Positions 43,521 through 52,010 of a stretch of DNA of 64,000 nt are shown here, one piece after another. The position numbers and the translations under genes were made by a program. How positions within the stretch are numbered: the first letter of the stretch is position 1; each line of letters begins with the position of its first letter. The notes under the pieces were generated by a model. It was not told where the DNA came from. It made no database searches and saw only the letters and a program-made list of their open reading frames with translations. The DNA is from Duganella sp. BJB480 (lineage in GTDB: Bacteria; Pseudomonadota; Gammaproteobacteria; Burkholderiales; Burkholderiaceae_D), in NCBI GenBank assembly GCA_003416985.1, contig QVIN01000008.1, positions 1 to 64,000 on the forward strand, read 5' to 3'.

Positions 43521-44354
43521 CTACAAGCCCAGCGCCTTGCGGATCTGCGCCGAGACGATGGTCCACGACGGCGAGGTGGCGGCCACCTCGTCGAAATGGC
43601 TGCCGCCCGGCAGCACGATGACCTCGGCCTGGTCGCCGGCGGCCTGGGCGCGGCGCGCGTAATCCTGGCCGGCGCGCAGCGGCGAGATGGTATCGAATTC
43701 GCCGTGGATCAGCACCGTGCGTACGCCCGACGGCAGCAGCTCGACGGGCGAGGTGTCCGAGAAAATATCCGGCCGCCCGGCGCTGGGGCTGCCGGCCAGC
43801 TGCACGATATCGCGCTCGCAGCTGGTCTTGATCAGTTGTTCCTCGTTGCGCAGGTCGGCCAGGCCGCCCAGGCTGATGACGGTGGACACGGGCAGCGGAT
43901 CGTCCGCATACAGCGGACTGCTGCGCGGCAGCCGCGCGCGCGAGGCCGCCCACTGCGCCAGATGGCCGCCGGCCGAATGCCCGACCAGCACCAGGCGCGA
44001 CAGATCGAGCCGCCACTCCGTCGCCAGCGAGCGCAGAAGGTCGACCGCCGTGGCGACGTCCAGATACATGCCGGGATAACCGCCGCCCTCCTCATCGAAG
44101 CGGCGATACTCGATATTCCACACCGCGACGCCCTGCCCTTGCAGATCGCCGGCGATATTGCGCATCTGCGAGATGCCGGCGTATTCCTTGCACCAGCAGC
44201 CGCCATGAACGACCAGCGCGACCGGAAACGGCCCGTCGCCGGCCGGCACAAACAATTCCGCGAACTGCGACGGCGCCGCGCCATAGGCGACATGCAGCGT
44301 AGGCGCCGGCCCGCCCAGCGCCATATATTCCTGCAAAGTCATAGGGTTGGACAT
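43521..44354 (-). CDS. Alpha/beta hydrolase (kynurenine-formamidase-like / BD-FAE)
   Basis: A 277-aa alpha/beta hydrolase. The oxyanion block VVHGGCWCKEYAG (HGGxW), the nucleophile elbow VLVGHSAGGHLAQWA (GHSAGG), the acid in IHGEFDTISPL and the catalytic His in PGGSHFDEV are all visible. It is closest in pattern to arylformamidase/BD-FAE esterases. No signal peptide is seen. It lies downstream of the TonB receptor but is separated from it by hairpin repeat copy 2, so co-transcription is uncertain. RBS is weak. Confidence 0.9.
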   Translation of the reverse strand: MSNPMTLQEYMALGGPAPTLHVAYGAAPSQFAELFVPAGDGPFPVALVVHGGCWCKEYAGISQMRNIAGDLQGQGVAVWNIEYRRFDEEGGGYPGMYLDVATAVDLLRSLATEWRLDLSRLVLVGHSAGGHLAQWAASRARLPRSSPLYADDPLPVSTVISLGGLADLRNEEQLIKTSCERDIVQLAGSPSAGRPDIFSDTSPVELLPSGVRTVLIHGEFDTISPLRAGQDYARRAQAAGDQAEVIVLPGGSHFDEVAATSPSWTIVSAQIRKALGL

Positions 44355-44397
44355 GCGTGTACTCCAAAAGACGATGCCGCCATGCTACACGCAAATT

Positions 44398-44482
44398 GGG
44401 GTCAAGTCTGGCAATCGGACACGAGCTCCACCGTAGCAGGCCGCTACGGTGGAGCTCGTGTCCGAATGTCAGACTTGACCCC
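44398..44482. repeat. 85-bp hairpin repeat, copy 2
   Basis: Arms 44398-44437 and 44443-44482 pair at 38 of 40 positions around the loop AGGCC. Outer arm sequence GGGGTCAAGTCTG and the TAGC-loop-GCTA tip are the same as in copy 1 (15254-15338), whereas six inner base pairs differ (GTTCAG there, CCACCG here) yet remain paired. It lies between the TonB receptor stop (44500) and the hydrolase start (44354). Confidence 0.92.
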
Positions 44483-44499
44483 AAAGTTGACCGACGGAT

Positions 44500-46968
44500 T
44501 TAGAACTTGTAGTTGGCGCGGGCGTAGTAGTAGCCGCCGTTGATGCCGAACGGCGAGAACGATGGCAGGATGTTGACCGCCGCGTTGTCGCCGGCCGCGC
44601 GCTGGTCGGCCAGCAGCGCCGGATTCACGCCGTTCGGATACTTGTTGAACAGGTTGTTGGCGCCCACCGCCACCGACCACGCGGAATTGATCTTGTAGCC
44701 GACCTCCAGGTCGGTGATCGCCTTGGCCGAGATTTCAGTCAGGTGGTACACCGAGCCGTCCTCGCTGCCGTACTCCGACGATTTGCCGTAGATCGCTTCA
44801 CGCAGGTTAATGGTCCAGGCGCCGATCTTCCACAGCGCACCCAGGTTGATGCGGACCTTCGGCGACGCGGTCTCCAGGTCCGAGATCGCGGTCTTGTCCA
44901 ACAGCGTCTGCGGCAGCAGCTGGGCCGGCGCCTGGTTGATCTTGGTGACTTCGACCTTGTTGTAGTTGGCCGCCACCGACCAGTCGACCTTGCCCGCCGT
45001 GCCGTAGCTCTCGTTCAGCGTGGCGACGAACTCCAGCCCGCGGCTGCGTGTGTCGACCGCGTTGGAGAAGATGTTGATGCCGGTCTGGCTGACGGTGTTG
45101 TCGAGCACATTGCCGTTGGCCAGGATCGCCGCCACCACCGCCGGCGAGTTGTCCGATCCGCCCGAGCCGTACAGCGCACCGGAACCGACGATGCGGTCGC
45201 GGATCTTGATCTGGTAGGCGTCCAGCGTGATGGCCAGGTTGGCGGTCGGATTGAACACCAGGCCCAGGCTGAAGTTGGTCGAGCGCTCGGGCTTCAGGCC
45301 GTCCACGCCCACCAGCTTGGCGCCGGCCGAATTCGGCGCCAGCTGCACGAAGGCGGTGGTCGGGCCGACGTTGGTGGCCGAGTAGTATTCCTCGGCCAAG
45401 GTCGGCGCGCGGAAGCCGTTGCTGAAGGTGCCGCGCACGCCCACCATCGGCGAGATGTCGTAGCGCGCGGTGAACTTGCCCACCTTGGCGTTGCCGAAGT
45501 CGCTGAAGTGCTCGTAGCGGCCGGCCAGGTCCAGCGTCAGGTCGGTGACCGGATTGCCGGCCAGGTCGATGTAGGCCGCCTCGTTGGTGCGGCGGTGGCT
45601 GCCGGCGTCGGTCAGCGAGAAGCCGGGATACGACTGCGAGCCTTCCTTGTAGCGCGAGGCGGCGTCGCCCGCTTCGATCTCGTACTTGTCGATGCGGTGC
45701 TCAAGACCCGCCGCCACGTTCAGCGGCTTGGCCCAGCCGATCGCGAACTCGCGGCTCGCCTCCAGGCTGGTGGTCAGCTGGCTGGCGATGAAGGCGCCGG
45801 CGTGGAACACGGTCGGCGTGCTGCCGGTGTCGTTGAACAGCGAGACGTTGCCCGAATCGGCCACGCCGATCTTGCTGGTGTCCTTGCCGTAGGTGGAGCT
45901 CAGGTCCATGTTCCAGCCGGCCACCACGCCTTTGACGCCTGCGGTGAGCGCGTAGTCGTCCTGCTTCATGGTTTCCTTCGGCGAGAAGCCGGTCGGATAG
46001 ACCTTCGGCAGGCGGCTCGGCAAACGATAGTTCTCGTAGGCGCGCGCTTCCTTGTGGCCCCAGGTGGCGATGGCGTACAGCTGGCTGTCCGGCGCGAAGT
46101 CGTAGCCGAAGTTGGCCGCCAATACGTTCAGGTGGTATTGCGCGTCGCCCGAGATGTGGTTGACGTGCGGGTAGCCGGCCTGCTGGAACATCTCCGGATA
46201 CTTCGCCATATTGGCCGGGTTGACCACGCGCGGGTCGATGCCGCCACGGTCGCTGTAGCCGTGGTATTTGGATTCGGCGGTCAGGCTCAGATAGGCGTCC
46301 TTGAACGGTTCGACGCCGATGTTGGCCGCCGCGTCGCCGGTGCGCCCGCCGCCGTCGGAGTAGCCGCCGCCGGTGGCGCTGGCGGTGCCGCCATGGTTGT
46401 TCGACTTGAGGATGATGTTGATCACGCCGGCGATGGCGTCGGAGCCGTATTGGGCGGCCGCGCCGTCCTGCAGCACTTCGATGTGGTCGATCGCGGCGAC
46501 CGGGATGTAGTTCAGGTCAGCGGCCGCGCCGCCCTGGTATGGCCCGCCCAGCACGGCCAGGTTGGCGGTGCCGTGGCGGCGTTTGCCGTTGATCAGCACC
46601 AGCGTGTTGTTGGGACTCAGGCCGCGCAGGCGGGCCGACAGCGTCAGGTTGGCGGTGTCGCCGCCGAAGGCTTGCGCGGTGAACGACGGCAGGTTCTGCG
46701 CCAGCGCCTGGATCAGGTCCGGCTGACCGGTGCGCTGCAGGGAGGCCGCGTCCAGCACCTGGATCGGCGAGGCGCTGTTCTCCACCTTGATGCCGCTCGA
46801 GCGCGTGCCGGTGACGATCACCGCGCTGACCGGTGCTTCGCCCGTGGCGTCGGCGGCCGGCGTGGCGGCGGCGTTGTCGTCGGCGCCCGCTGCGGCGGCG
46901 TAGGCGGAGCCCAGCGCCAGGGTGGACAGCACGGCGGCGACGCCGGTTTTGAGTATGGCCTTATGCAT
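44500..46968 (-). CDS. TonB-dependent receptor
   Basis: An 822-aa outer-membrane receptor: signal peptide MHKAILKTGVAAVLSTLALG (cleavage near AYA), TonB box-like VSAVIVTGTRSSG, plug (DLIQALAQNLPSFTAQ, LSARLRGLSPNNTLVLINGK), a barrel with EVLQDGAAAQYGSDAIAGVI, and the terminal NGGYYYARANYKF. It is the last gene of an apparent operon read from 49559 downward (amine oxidase, cytochrome c, RidA, receptor). The ligand may be an amine-bearing or peptide-like compound; this is inference. Hairpin copy 2 begins 17 bp after its stop. Confidence 0.94.
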   Translation of the reverse strand: MHKAILKTGVAAVLSTLALGSAYAAAAGADDNAAATPAADATGEAPVSAVIVTGTRSSGIKVENSASPIQVLDAASLQRTGQPDLIQALAQNLPSFTAQAFGGDTANLTLSARLRGLSPNNTLVLINGKRRHGTANLAVLGGPYQGGAAADLNYIPVAAIDHIEVLQDGAAAQYGSDAIAGVINIILKSNNHGGTASATGGGYSDGGGRTGDAAANIGVEPFKDAYLSLTAESKYHGYSDRGGIDPRVVNPANMAKYPEMFQQAGYPHVNHISGDAQYHLNVLAANFGYDFAPDSQLYAIATWGHKEARAYENYRLPSRLPKVYPTGFSPKETMKQDDYALTAGVKGVVAGWNMDLSSTYGKDTSKIGVADSGNVSLFNDTGSTPTVFHAGAFIASQLTTSLEASREFAIGWAKPLNVAAGLEHRIDKYEIEAGDAASRYKEGSQSYPGFSLTDAGSHRRTNEAAYIDLAGNPVTDLTLDLAGRYEHFSDFGNAKVGKFTARYDISPMVGVRGTFSNGFRAPTLAEEYYSATNVGPTTAFVQLAPNSAGAKLVGVDGLKPERSTNFSLGLVFNPTANLAITLDAYQIKIRDRIVGSGALYGSGGSDNSPAVVAAILANGNVLDNTVSQTGINIFSNAVDTRSRGLEFVATLNESYGTAGKVDWSVAANYNKVEVTKINQAPAQLLPQTLLDKTAISDLETASPKVRINLGALWKIGAWTINLREAIYGKSSEYGSEDGSVYHLTEISAKAITDLEVGYKINSAWSVAVGANNLFNKYPNGVNPALLADQRAAGDNAAVNILPSFSPFGINGGYYYARANYKF

Positions 46969-47014
46969 ATTGAATCCCCATTGAATGAAAAAGAAAGTAA
47001 GACCTGCTGCGTAA

Positions 47015-47530
47015 TTATTTTTTTGCGGCGACGACTTCGATTTCCACCAGCCAGCCCGGATTGCTCAGGGCCGCCACCTGCACCACGGCGCGCGCCGGCA
47101 GCTTGGTCTGCGCGCCGCCGAAGTGCTGGGTGTAGGCTTCCATGAAGCCCTTGGTGTCGGCCTTGCCGCCCTTGGCCGGATCGCCGACCAGGTAGACGGT
47201 CATCTTGACCACGTCGCTCATGTCGAGCTTCATGCCCTCCAGGACTTCCTTGATTTTCTTGAGCACCGACTCGGACTGGGTCCTGGTGTCGCCGAAGGCG
47301 GCCAACGAATCCGGCGCGGCGCTGGCGTCGGCGATGGCGGGCACCTGGCCGCTGACGAAGTGGATGGTGGCGGTGGCCGGCACGGTGACGGCCAGCGCGA
47401 TCGGGAAGTCCGAGCCGGGGATCTTGTGGCGGACGATGTCGGCGGCGGCGGCTTTCGGCGCGGCGCCTGCGGCGACAGGCAACAGCGCCAGAGCGGCCGG
47501 GATCAACAGGGTGGCGAGCGATTTCTTCAT
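47015..47530 (-). CDS. Exported RidA (YjgF/UK114) family protein
   Basis: A 171-aa RidA-family protein with a signal peptide (MKKSLATLLIPAALALLPVA, cleavage near AGA-AP), which is unusual because most RidA proteins are cytosolic. The catalytic arginine is likely in KLPARAVVQVAAL, and the C-terminal VEIEVVAAKK is typical. RidA hydrolyses reactive enamines and imines from amino-acid or amine oxidation. It lies between a cytochrome c (11 bp) and the receptor (46 bp), downstream of an amine oxidase. It would clear imines in the periplasm. Confidence 0.92.
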   Translation of the reverse strand: MKKSLATLLIPAALALLPVAAGAAPKAAAADIVRHKIPGSDFPIALAVTVPATATIHFVSGQVPAIADASAAPDSLAAFGDTRTQSESVLKKIKEVLEGMKLDMSDVVKMTVYLVGDPAKGGKADTKGFMEAYTQHFGGAQTKLPARAVVQVAALSNPGWLVEIEVVAAKK

Positions 47531-47541
47531 GCGTTCTTCCT

Positions 47542-47955
47542 TCAGTGTTTGTTGGACATCTGGCCGTTGCTAAAATGGTCGACTTGCAGCGTGTCGCGCA
47601 GCGCCAGCACTTCGGACTCGCTGAGCGGCGCGCCCTGGTTGCCCCAGCTGCTGCGCACGAAACTGAGCACGGTGGCGATTTCCGCGTCGCTCAAGCTGTC
47701 GCTGAAGTCCGGCATGCCGCCGCGCCCCTTGAGCAGCACCGTGGCGACGTCGGTGCCCTTCCCTTGCACGAATTTGTTCCCCGCCAGCGCCGGGAAGGCG
47801 CCCGGTATGCCCTTGCCGGTGGGCTGGTGGCAGGCCGCGCAGTTTTTCAGGAACAGCGCCTTGCCATCCATCTGCTGCGCGCGCGACGGCGCGCTGGCGC
47901 CGGCCGCCAGCAGCGCGACCAGCACCATCGCCGCCTTGATCAACGCTTCCTTCAT
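47542..47955 (-). CDS. Periplasmic cytochrome c
   Basis: A 137-aa class I cytochrome c. It has a signal peptide (residues 1-26, ending SRAQ), the haem motif CAACH (residues 39-43) and a likely Met axial ligand in GRGGMPDFSD. The size fits a soluble electron carrier. Its start overlaps the amine oxidase stop by 4 bp (ATGA), so they are translationally coupled, and the RidA gene follows after 11 bp. It probably takes electrons from the oxidase to the respiratory chain. Confidence 0.94.
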   Translation of the reverse strand: MKEALIKAAMVLVALLAAGASAPSRAQQMDGKALFLKNCAACHQPTGKGIPGAFPALAGNKFVQGKGTDVATVLLKGRGGMPDFSDSLSDAEIATVLSFVRSSWGNQGAPLSESEVLALRDTLQVDHFSNGQMSNKH

Positions 47956-49559
47956 GCGCTGGCCCTTTCATGGATCTTGGCGATCTGCTGCCACGCCGAT
48001 TCGATGGCGCCGGCCTGCCAGCCGGTCAGGTAGCTCAAGTGCTCGCCGGCCAGCAGCACGCGGCCCTCGCCCTCCAGCAGGATCGGGTAGGCGGCGGCGC
48101 GGGTCTTCTCGGTCCATTCGGCCCAGCCGCCAAGGTTGTACTGCACGCGGTGCCAGGCGACCGAGAACGCGGTCTCGAAGTTCTCGGTGTACTGCGGGAA
48201 GATCTTCTGTCCCGCCTCCAGCGCGAACGCGGCGCGCTCCTTCGGCGACAGCGCGCTGGTCTCGATGGCGGCGGTCTGGTACTGGTAATAACCGAGCAGC
48301 ACGCCCTTCTTCTTCTGCCAGCCGTAGGACGGCATCGAGATGGTGTTGATGCCTTTCAGGTCGGTGAGGATATGGCCGCCGTACAGGTGCTCGTCCTCCT
48401 CCCAGAAGCGGCGCTTCATCTGCAGGCCGATCTTGCCGACCGGCGCGTAGGCGACCGTGGCGACGGCCTTCTTGAACTTGTCCGAGAAGTCGGTGTCGAT
48501 CTGGCGCAGCACCGACAGCGGCATCGCCACCAGGCAGTAGTCGGCGCCGATGCTGGCGACCTTGCCGCTGCCGGTGTCCTTGTAGGTGACGGTGACGCCC
48601 TTGTCGTTCTGGCGGATGGTCTGCACCTCGGCGCGGTAGCGGATGTTCTTGCCGACGCGCTTTTCGAACGCCTTGGCGATGGCGTCCATGCCGCCGACCG
48701 GCTGGAACATGGTGTTCTGCATCGGGAAGTCCTGCACCGCGCTGTAGACGTTGCCCAGCTTGGAGGCCAGCAAATCTTTGAAGCCCAGCGGATCGGACGG
48801 CGTGCCCGGTCCAGGCGACAGGCCGGCGCCGGGATTGACGGTGAAGCCACGGCCGCTGCGGCCTTTGTATTGCAGGTCGGCGCCGGCCAGCTGGCCTTCG
48901 TGCGCCAGGTAGTCCAGCAGCAGGCGCTGGTCGTCGGCGGTCAGTTCCTGGTCCAGCTGCTTGTTCTTGACCGACTTGGCCAGCAGCTCGGAGACGTGGC
49001 CGCGCATGTCGGCCTTGATCTCGGCCACGCGCATGCGCTTGCCGGCGTAGGGACCGGCGTTTTCCGAGTAGACGAAGGCGTGGTCGTTATCGTTGACCAT
49101 GACCTCCAGCGGCACCTCGAACAATCGCGTGTAGTGCAGCGTGGACTGGTGGTGCAGCGGGATGCGCCATGGGCCGTGGTTGATGTACTGGCCGTCGTCG
49201 AAATCGCAGGTCTGCTTTTCGCCTCCGAGCTCGGTCAGGCTGAAGCCCTTGCGCGCTGTCTGGCAGCGGCCGCCGGCGAAGGCGCGCGCTTCCAGGATCT
49301 GGCAGTGATAGCCCAGCTTTCCCAGCTCGTAGGCGGCGGTCATGCCGGCCAGGCCGGCGCCCAGTATCAGCACCTTCTTGCCCTTGCCGCTGCCGCTCAG
49401 CGCCGGCGGCGCGGACGCCGTCGAATCCATGCCCATGCCCCAGGCGTTCATGGTGTTGAGCAGCAGGCCGGTGCCGCCGACCGCTGCCGCGCGGTACAGG
49501 AAATCCCTTCGAGTAAATGAACTAAACGATTTAAACGATTTTACTGTTTTGCTATTCAT
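47952..49559 (-). CDS. Tat-exported flavin monoamine oxidase/amino-acid oxidase-like enzyme
   Basis: A 535-aa FAD enzyme. The N-terminus has a Tat-type signal with SRRD-like FTRRDFLYRAAAVGGTGLLL (RRDFL, residues 17-21). The FAD-binding VLILGAGLAGMTAAYELGKL and EARAFAGGRCQT (GGR) follow, and the C-terminal FAD block GRVLLAGEHLSYLTGWQAGA is intact. It resembles flavin monoamine oxidases and L-amino-acid oxidases. The adjacent cytochrome c makes it more likely a dehydrogenase using a cytochrome acceptor. ATG 49559 gives the complete signal. It heads the operon with cytochrome c, RidA and a TonB receptor. Confidence 0.92.
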   Translation of the reverse strand: MNSKTVKSFKSFSSFTRRDFLYRAAAVGGTGLLLNTMNAWGMGMDSTASAPPALSGSGKGKKVLILGAGLAGMTAAYELGKLGYHCQILEARAFAGGRCQTARKGFSLTELGGEKQTCDFDDGQYINHGPWRIPLHHQSTLHYTRLFEVPLEVMVNDNDHAFVYSENAGPYAGKRMRVAEIKADMRGHVSELLAKSVKNKQLDQELTADDQRLLLDYLAHEGQLAGADLQYKGRSGRGFTVNPGAGLSPGPGTPSDPLGFKDLLASKLGNVYSAVQDFPMQNTMFQPVGGMDAIAKAFEKRVGKNIRYRAEVQTIRQNDKGVTVTYKDTGSGKVASIGADYCLVAMPLSVLRQIDTDFSDKFKKAVATVAYAPVGKIGLQMKRRFWEEDEHLYGGHILTDLKGINTISMPSYGWQKKKGVLLGYYQYQTAAIETSALSPKERAAFALEAGQKIFPQYTENFETAFSVAWHRVQYNLGGWAEWTEKTRAAAYPILLEGEGRVLLAGEHLSYLTGWQAGAIESAWQQIAKIHERASA

Positions 49560-49871
49560 CGACGCCCTTTCGTGACTTGCGATTCCATAGCCCCTATCTA
49601 GCAATCGTCGTGCCACGGCGCGGGACAAAATAAACATGCTTCGCCGTTGAAGCGATCCTTATGGCGTAAGGCGGAACGGCATAAAACAATGTTCTTTCGC
49701 GGCCCTTGTCCGCCGCGCCGGAGGCACGAAAGGACGCCGGCGGCGACAGACTTTATTTGTCCCTCCGGCGCGGGCGAAGCGAATGTGGAGGCGACGCGCC
49801 GCACCAGCGAGAGGCGCGCACCGGAATGGGAAGAAGTGGTATGCACGGCGCTGGACAGCGCCGTGGGCGTT
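49560..49871. other. 312-bp intergenic region upstream of the amine oxidase
   Basis: No convincing gene is seen. CCTTA-TGGCG-TAAGG (49657-49671) is a palindrome about 100 bp upstream of the oxidase ATG and may be an operator. ACGGCGCT-GGAC-AGCGCCGT (49845-49864) is a perfect hairpin just after the transposase-like gene but has no T-run on that strand. The promoter of the oxidase operon must lie here. Confidence 0.5.
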
Positions 49872-51767
49872 TCAGTTGGCGAAGCTGGCGATGGCGTGCG
49901 TAGTGCTACGTAGGGGTGCTGCGGGGATGGCGGGAACTGGACGCGGCAGCAGGGCGATTTCCTCCGCGGCCAGGTGGCGCTGCATGCCGCCGCCGTCGGC
50001 CATGTGGCAGGCGTGGAATTGCATCGGCGCGTTGGGGTCCAACAAATAAATCATGTCCATGTCGGCCGGATCGTAGGCCACCCGTACATGCCATTGTCCG
50101 CGCGAACGCGCACGCTCGAACCAGCGCTCGTTGATGGCGCGCGCACAGGTGTAGGCGACGCCGGACAGTTCGATGCCGTCGGCGGTGACGGTGGCTTGCG
50201 CCGCCGGCATCAGGCTGCAGCGCAGCAGCTGTTCGGGATAGGTCTTCAGGCTGCCGCCGCGATGGGCCACGCCCCATTCCCACAGTGCGCGCGGCGTGGC
50301 GTGGCCGGCGTGCGGCAGCGGCGCGCTGTTGTTGTGGTACAGGACGCAGTCGATGACGATGCGCGTGAACTGCTCCAGATCGAGCACGCCGTCCAGCCGG
50401 CACGGGGCGCCGGCGGCGTCCGGCGCCAGCAGCTGGAAGCGCTTGGCCAGCACCGCGCGCCAGTCGTCCGAGCCGTCGTTGGCGGCGACGCAGCGCAGGT
50501 TGAAGTTGTTGAGCAGGGTGTCGCGCTGGGCGCCGCCGCTCAGGGCGGCGTGGGTGGACAGCGTGTCCGGCAGGTGGCGGCTGGGCCACTGCGCGGCCTC
50601 GATGCGGCGGCCGAACTGCTGGCTGTAGCGCTGTTTGTCGGCGCCGCAGTGGGCCAGCGCCAGCATGGCGTGCTGCCAGCTGGCAGCGCCCATGCCGATG
50701 TAAACCCCGGCCACCATGTGGCTGAAGGCGTCGATCGCCACGTAGACCAGCGGCCGGCCGATGGTCTGCTGGCGGTCGGCGCGCGAGACCAGCTGCACTT
50801 CGGCGCGCACCACGTCCAGGTGGAAGCAGGCGCCGGGACGGCCGTCGGAAGGAGGCTGCCAGCCACCGTCGGCGCCGGGCCCCATGCCGGCGTTGGTGTC
50901 CGGGCCGGTGTGGATGGCCGGACCGGCGCCGGCCGGCTGCAGGCCCTGTGGCGGCAATCCGCGCGCGGTGGCGGCGGCGCTGCGGCGCGCCACTTCCGGC
51001 GGGCGGTCGTCGTCGTGGTCGAGCCAGTAGTTGAACTGGCCGAAGGTCGGCAGCACGGCAGCGGGGGCGTCCTGCGCGGCCAGCACGCGGCCGCTGTCGG
51101 CATCGACGCGGCGCCCGCTGAAGAAATCGGCCAGCATCTGCTGGTAGGCGCCCAGCCGCGAGAACTTGGCGTGGCCCGCCGCGTAGCGCGCGATGGCGAC
51201 GCGGAAGGTGCGGCGGATCTCCTCGTCGGCGTTCAGGCCGGGACCGTCGCCGGCGTCGTTCTTGCGCGGGCGGCCGCGCTTGACGCCGGCCGAGGCCTGG
51301 CGCACCTTGCCGCGTCCACCGGAGTTGCAGTAGTCGGGCAGCAGCGCGTTGGGCGTCTGGCCGCGCTGCCAGTAGCGGCGCAGGTAGCGGTAAATGGTCG
51401 GATGGGAGACGCCATGGTCGACGGTGGCCTGCGCCACCAGCTGGCCGCGCAGGCGCGCCTCGTAGATGCCCGGCTCCTGCGCCACCAGCGCCTCGACGAT
51501 CCGCCACGCGCGGGCGCGCAGCTGCAGGTGCTTGGGCGGCAGCTGCTCCTGGCTGACCACCATCAGGTAGGGATCGGCCGCCAGCACGCGCGCGCGGCCG
51601 GCGCGCAGGTCGGCCTGCAGCAGCGGCAGCGCGACCAGCTCGACGTCGGCCGAACGCGCCGCCACGTCGAACACGTAGGCGTGGCTTTGCTCGGGCGCGA
51701 TCCACAGCACCCGCAAGGTGCGCGGCGCGGGATGCGTGTACTGCAGCAGGTCATTCCGCAGCAGCAT
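49872..51767 (-). CDS. Solitary TnsB-like (Mu-type DDE) protein, apparently catalytically inactive
   Basis: A 631-aa protein of the TnsB/Mu transposase family. An N-terminal HTH region leads to the family block RYLRRYWQRGQTPNALLPDY and a basic linker (KRGRPRKN). Then comes the RNase H-like core with FHLDVVRAEVQLVSR, IGRPLVYVAIDAFSHMVAGV and WPSRHLPDTL, and a Mu-type beta-barrel C-domain. Aligned from memory with TnsB proteins, the first Asp is kept (D318), the second (usually DRGE) is H406 in STHAAL, and the catalytic Glu (usually VEQ.F) is A441 in LAKRF. No TnsA, TnsC or TnsD gene and no end repeats are seen. The RBS CGAGG precedes ATG 51767. Confidence 0.82.
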   Translation of the reverse strand: MLLRNDLLQYTHPAPRTLRVLWIAPEQSHAYVFDVAARSADVELVALPLLQADLRAGRARVLAADPYLMVVSQEQLPPKHLQLRARAWRIVEALVAQEPGIYEARLRGQLVAQATVDHGVSHPTIYRYLRRYWQRGQTPNALLPDYCNSGGRGKVRQASAGVKRGRPRKNDAGDGPGLNADEEIRRTFRVAIARYAAGHAKFSRLGAYQQMLADFFSGRRVDADSGRVLAAQDAPAAVLPTFGQFNYWLDHDDDRPPEVARRSAAATARGLPPQGLQPAGAGPAIHTGPDTNAGMGPGADGGWQPPSDGRPGACFHLDVVRAEVQLVSRADRQQTIGRPLVYVAIDAFSHMVAGVYIGMGAASWQHAMLALAHCGADKQRYSQQFGRRIEAAQWPSRHLPDTLSTHAALSGGAQRDTLLNNFNLRCVAANDGSDDWRAVLAKRFQLLAPDAAGAPCRLDGVLDLEQFTRIVIDCVLYHNNSAPLPHAGHATPRALWEWGVAHRGGSLKTYPEQLLRCSLMPAAQATVTADGIELSGVAYTCARAINERWFERARSRGQWHVRVAYDPADMDMIYLLDPNAPMQFHACHMADGGGMQRHLAAEEIALLPRPVPAIPAAPLRSTTHAIASFAN

Positions 51768-51801
51768 CGGCGCCTCGGGAGTGTAGAAACAATGCGGTCA
51801 T
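51751..51801 (-). CDS. Possible 16-aa leader ORF overlapping the TnsB-like start
   Basis: ATG at 51801 is preceded by AAGGAG (51808-51813) at ideal spacing, a stronger signal than that of the main gene. It encodes MTALFLHSRGADAAAE and stops at 51751-51753, overlapping the main ORF start by 17 nt in another frame. This arrangement could couple or limit translation of the TnsB-like protein. It may also be a chance frame. Confidence 0.4.
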   Translation of the reverse strand: MTALFLHSRGADAAAE

Positions 51802-51962
51802 TCCGTGCTCCTTACTCAACGATTTGTCGGTTCCCTTGATCCAATGCAATAAGTGGGCCAGCCGCCACTCTCCTATGAAAGCGGCGGCGCCGGGGTTCGC
51901 GCCAGGCGTGCTTGTGGTGCATGGCGGCGGCCGGGCGCACCGTGCGCGTGCAGGCGGCCCAA

Positions 51963-51988
51963 ATGAAAACAGGGCCTTGCGGCCCTGT
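51963..51988 (-). terminator. Intrinsic terminator of the helicase gene
   Basis: ACAGGGCC and GGCCCTGT pair around TTGC; on the minus strand the stem is followed by TTTTC. It lies about 25 bp after the helicase stop. Confidence 0.82.
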
Positions 51989-52010
51989 CGTTTGCGTACT
52001 CAGTACCCGA

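Noticed and set aside
49845..49864. Hairpin after the TnsB-like gene as a terminator
   Set aside because: The stem is perfect but has no T-run on the relevant strand, so it is only noted in the intergenic entry.
49647..49913. Plus-strand open frames in the amine oxidase upstream region
   Set aside because: Low-complexity basic sequence with no RBS and no family similarity; they run into the TnsB-like gene antisense.
49872..51767. Complete Tn7-like transposon
   Set aside because: No TnsA, TnsC, TnsD/E or paired end repeats and no target duplication could be seen on either side.
49906..51839. Long frames overlapping the TnsB-like gene in other frames
   Set aside because: These are Arg/Ala-rich shadow frames. 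Only the frame ending at 49872 has TnsB family motifs.
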